DNA from: Bacteroidota bacterium | GTDB lineage: Bacteria > Bacteroidota > Bacteroidia > Chitinophagales > LD1 | Direction of reading: 5' to 3' | DNA: 64,000 bases | NCBI GenBank assembly: GCA_026391075.1 | Contig: JAPLES010000020.1 | Coordinates: 39,403 to 103,402, forward strand | In this document: positions 63,956-64,000 of the stretch, one piece after another | Layout of the letters: the number at the start of each line of letters is the position of its first letter | Numbering within the stretch: position 1 is the stretch's first letter | Program-made: the position numbers and the translations under genes | Notes under the pieces: model-generated | Told to the model about the DNA's origin: nothing | What the model saw: the letters and a program-made list of their open reading frames with translations, nothing else | Database searches by the model: none

Positions 63956-64000
63956 AGAAGGCCACCAAAGTTAACTGGTTAAATGAAGGTGTTTTTTGCT

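Overview
The window comes from a member of the Bacteroidota, probably an uncultured environmental lineage. The evidence is a set of type IX secretion parts (PorP/SprF-like protein, PorE-like TPR/propeller/OmpA protein, three proteins with C-terminal T9SS sorting domains), ribosomal protein bTHX, tryptophan 2,3-dioxygenase, AT-rich DNA, almost no Shine-Dalgarno signals, and several promoters of the Bacteroidota form TTTG/TTG-N18/19-TAnnTTTG.

Layout. 1-1604 is the end of recJ. 1635-26084 is a 24-kb accessory block. It starts with a plus-strand run (methyltransferase, UbiA-type prenyltransferase, asparagine synthetase, two glycosyltransferases, radical SAM protein). A 42-bp tandem repeat array follows at 9079-9559. 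Next is a minus-strand operon (17987 down to 9650) of four membrane SGNH-fold proteins and two radical SAM proteins, then a divergent plus-strand operon (radical SAM, FkbH-like HAD, acyl carrier protein, VOC enzyme, MBOAT acyltransferase, SGNH protein), closed by a B12-type radical SAM protein. The likely shared job is building and acylating a complex surface glycan or glycolipid. FkbH plus ACP could supply a glyceryl-type unit, and MBOAT plus SGNH proteins could transfer or remove acyl groups. The product cannot be read from sequence.

26447-43600 is mostly housekeeping and envelope genes: tryptophan dioxygenase, T9SS parts, M20 peptidase, TerC, MFS transporter, MarR-GNAT regulator, DUF5916 protein, T9SS cargo, sterol-desaturase-type protein, and an AsmA-like/GT51 glycosyltransferase. 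43703-52932 holds HU, bTHX, a frameshifted T9SS cargo gene and a translationally coupled pair of large exported proteins that end in a caspase-like (clan CD) His/Cys arrangement. 53104-57441 is rpoC standing alone without rpoB. It is followed by an HMA metal-binding protein, a frameshifted delta-60-repeat cargo gene and tRNA-Asp.

From the tRNA to the window end lies a probable mobile or defence-type island: a Dda/RecD-like helicase with a small Cys-motif partner, a WYL regulator flanked by two matching inverted-repeat operators, and the start of a P-loop ATPase gene that appears cut off by an insertion-like end.

Most noteworthy: the 42-bp array with compensating arms and reversed loop orientation; four radical SAM proteins with the SPASM-like module in front of the catalytic domain; the exported caspase-like pair; the WYL operator pair; and three copies of a tRNA promoter segment.
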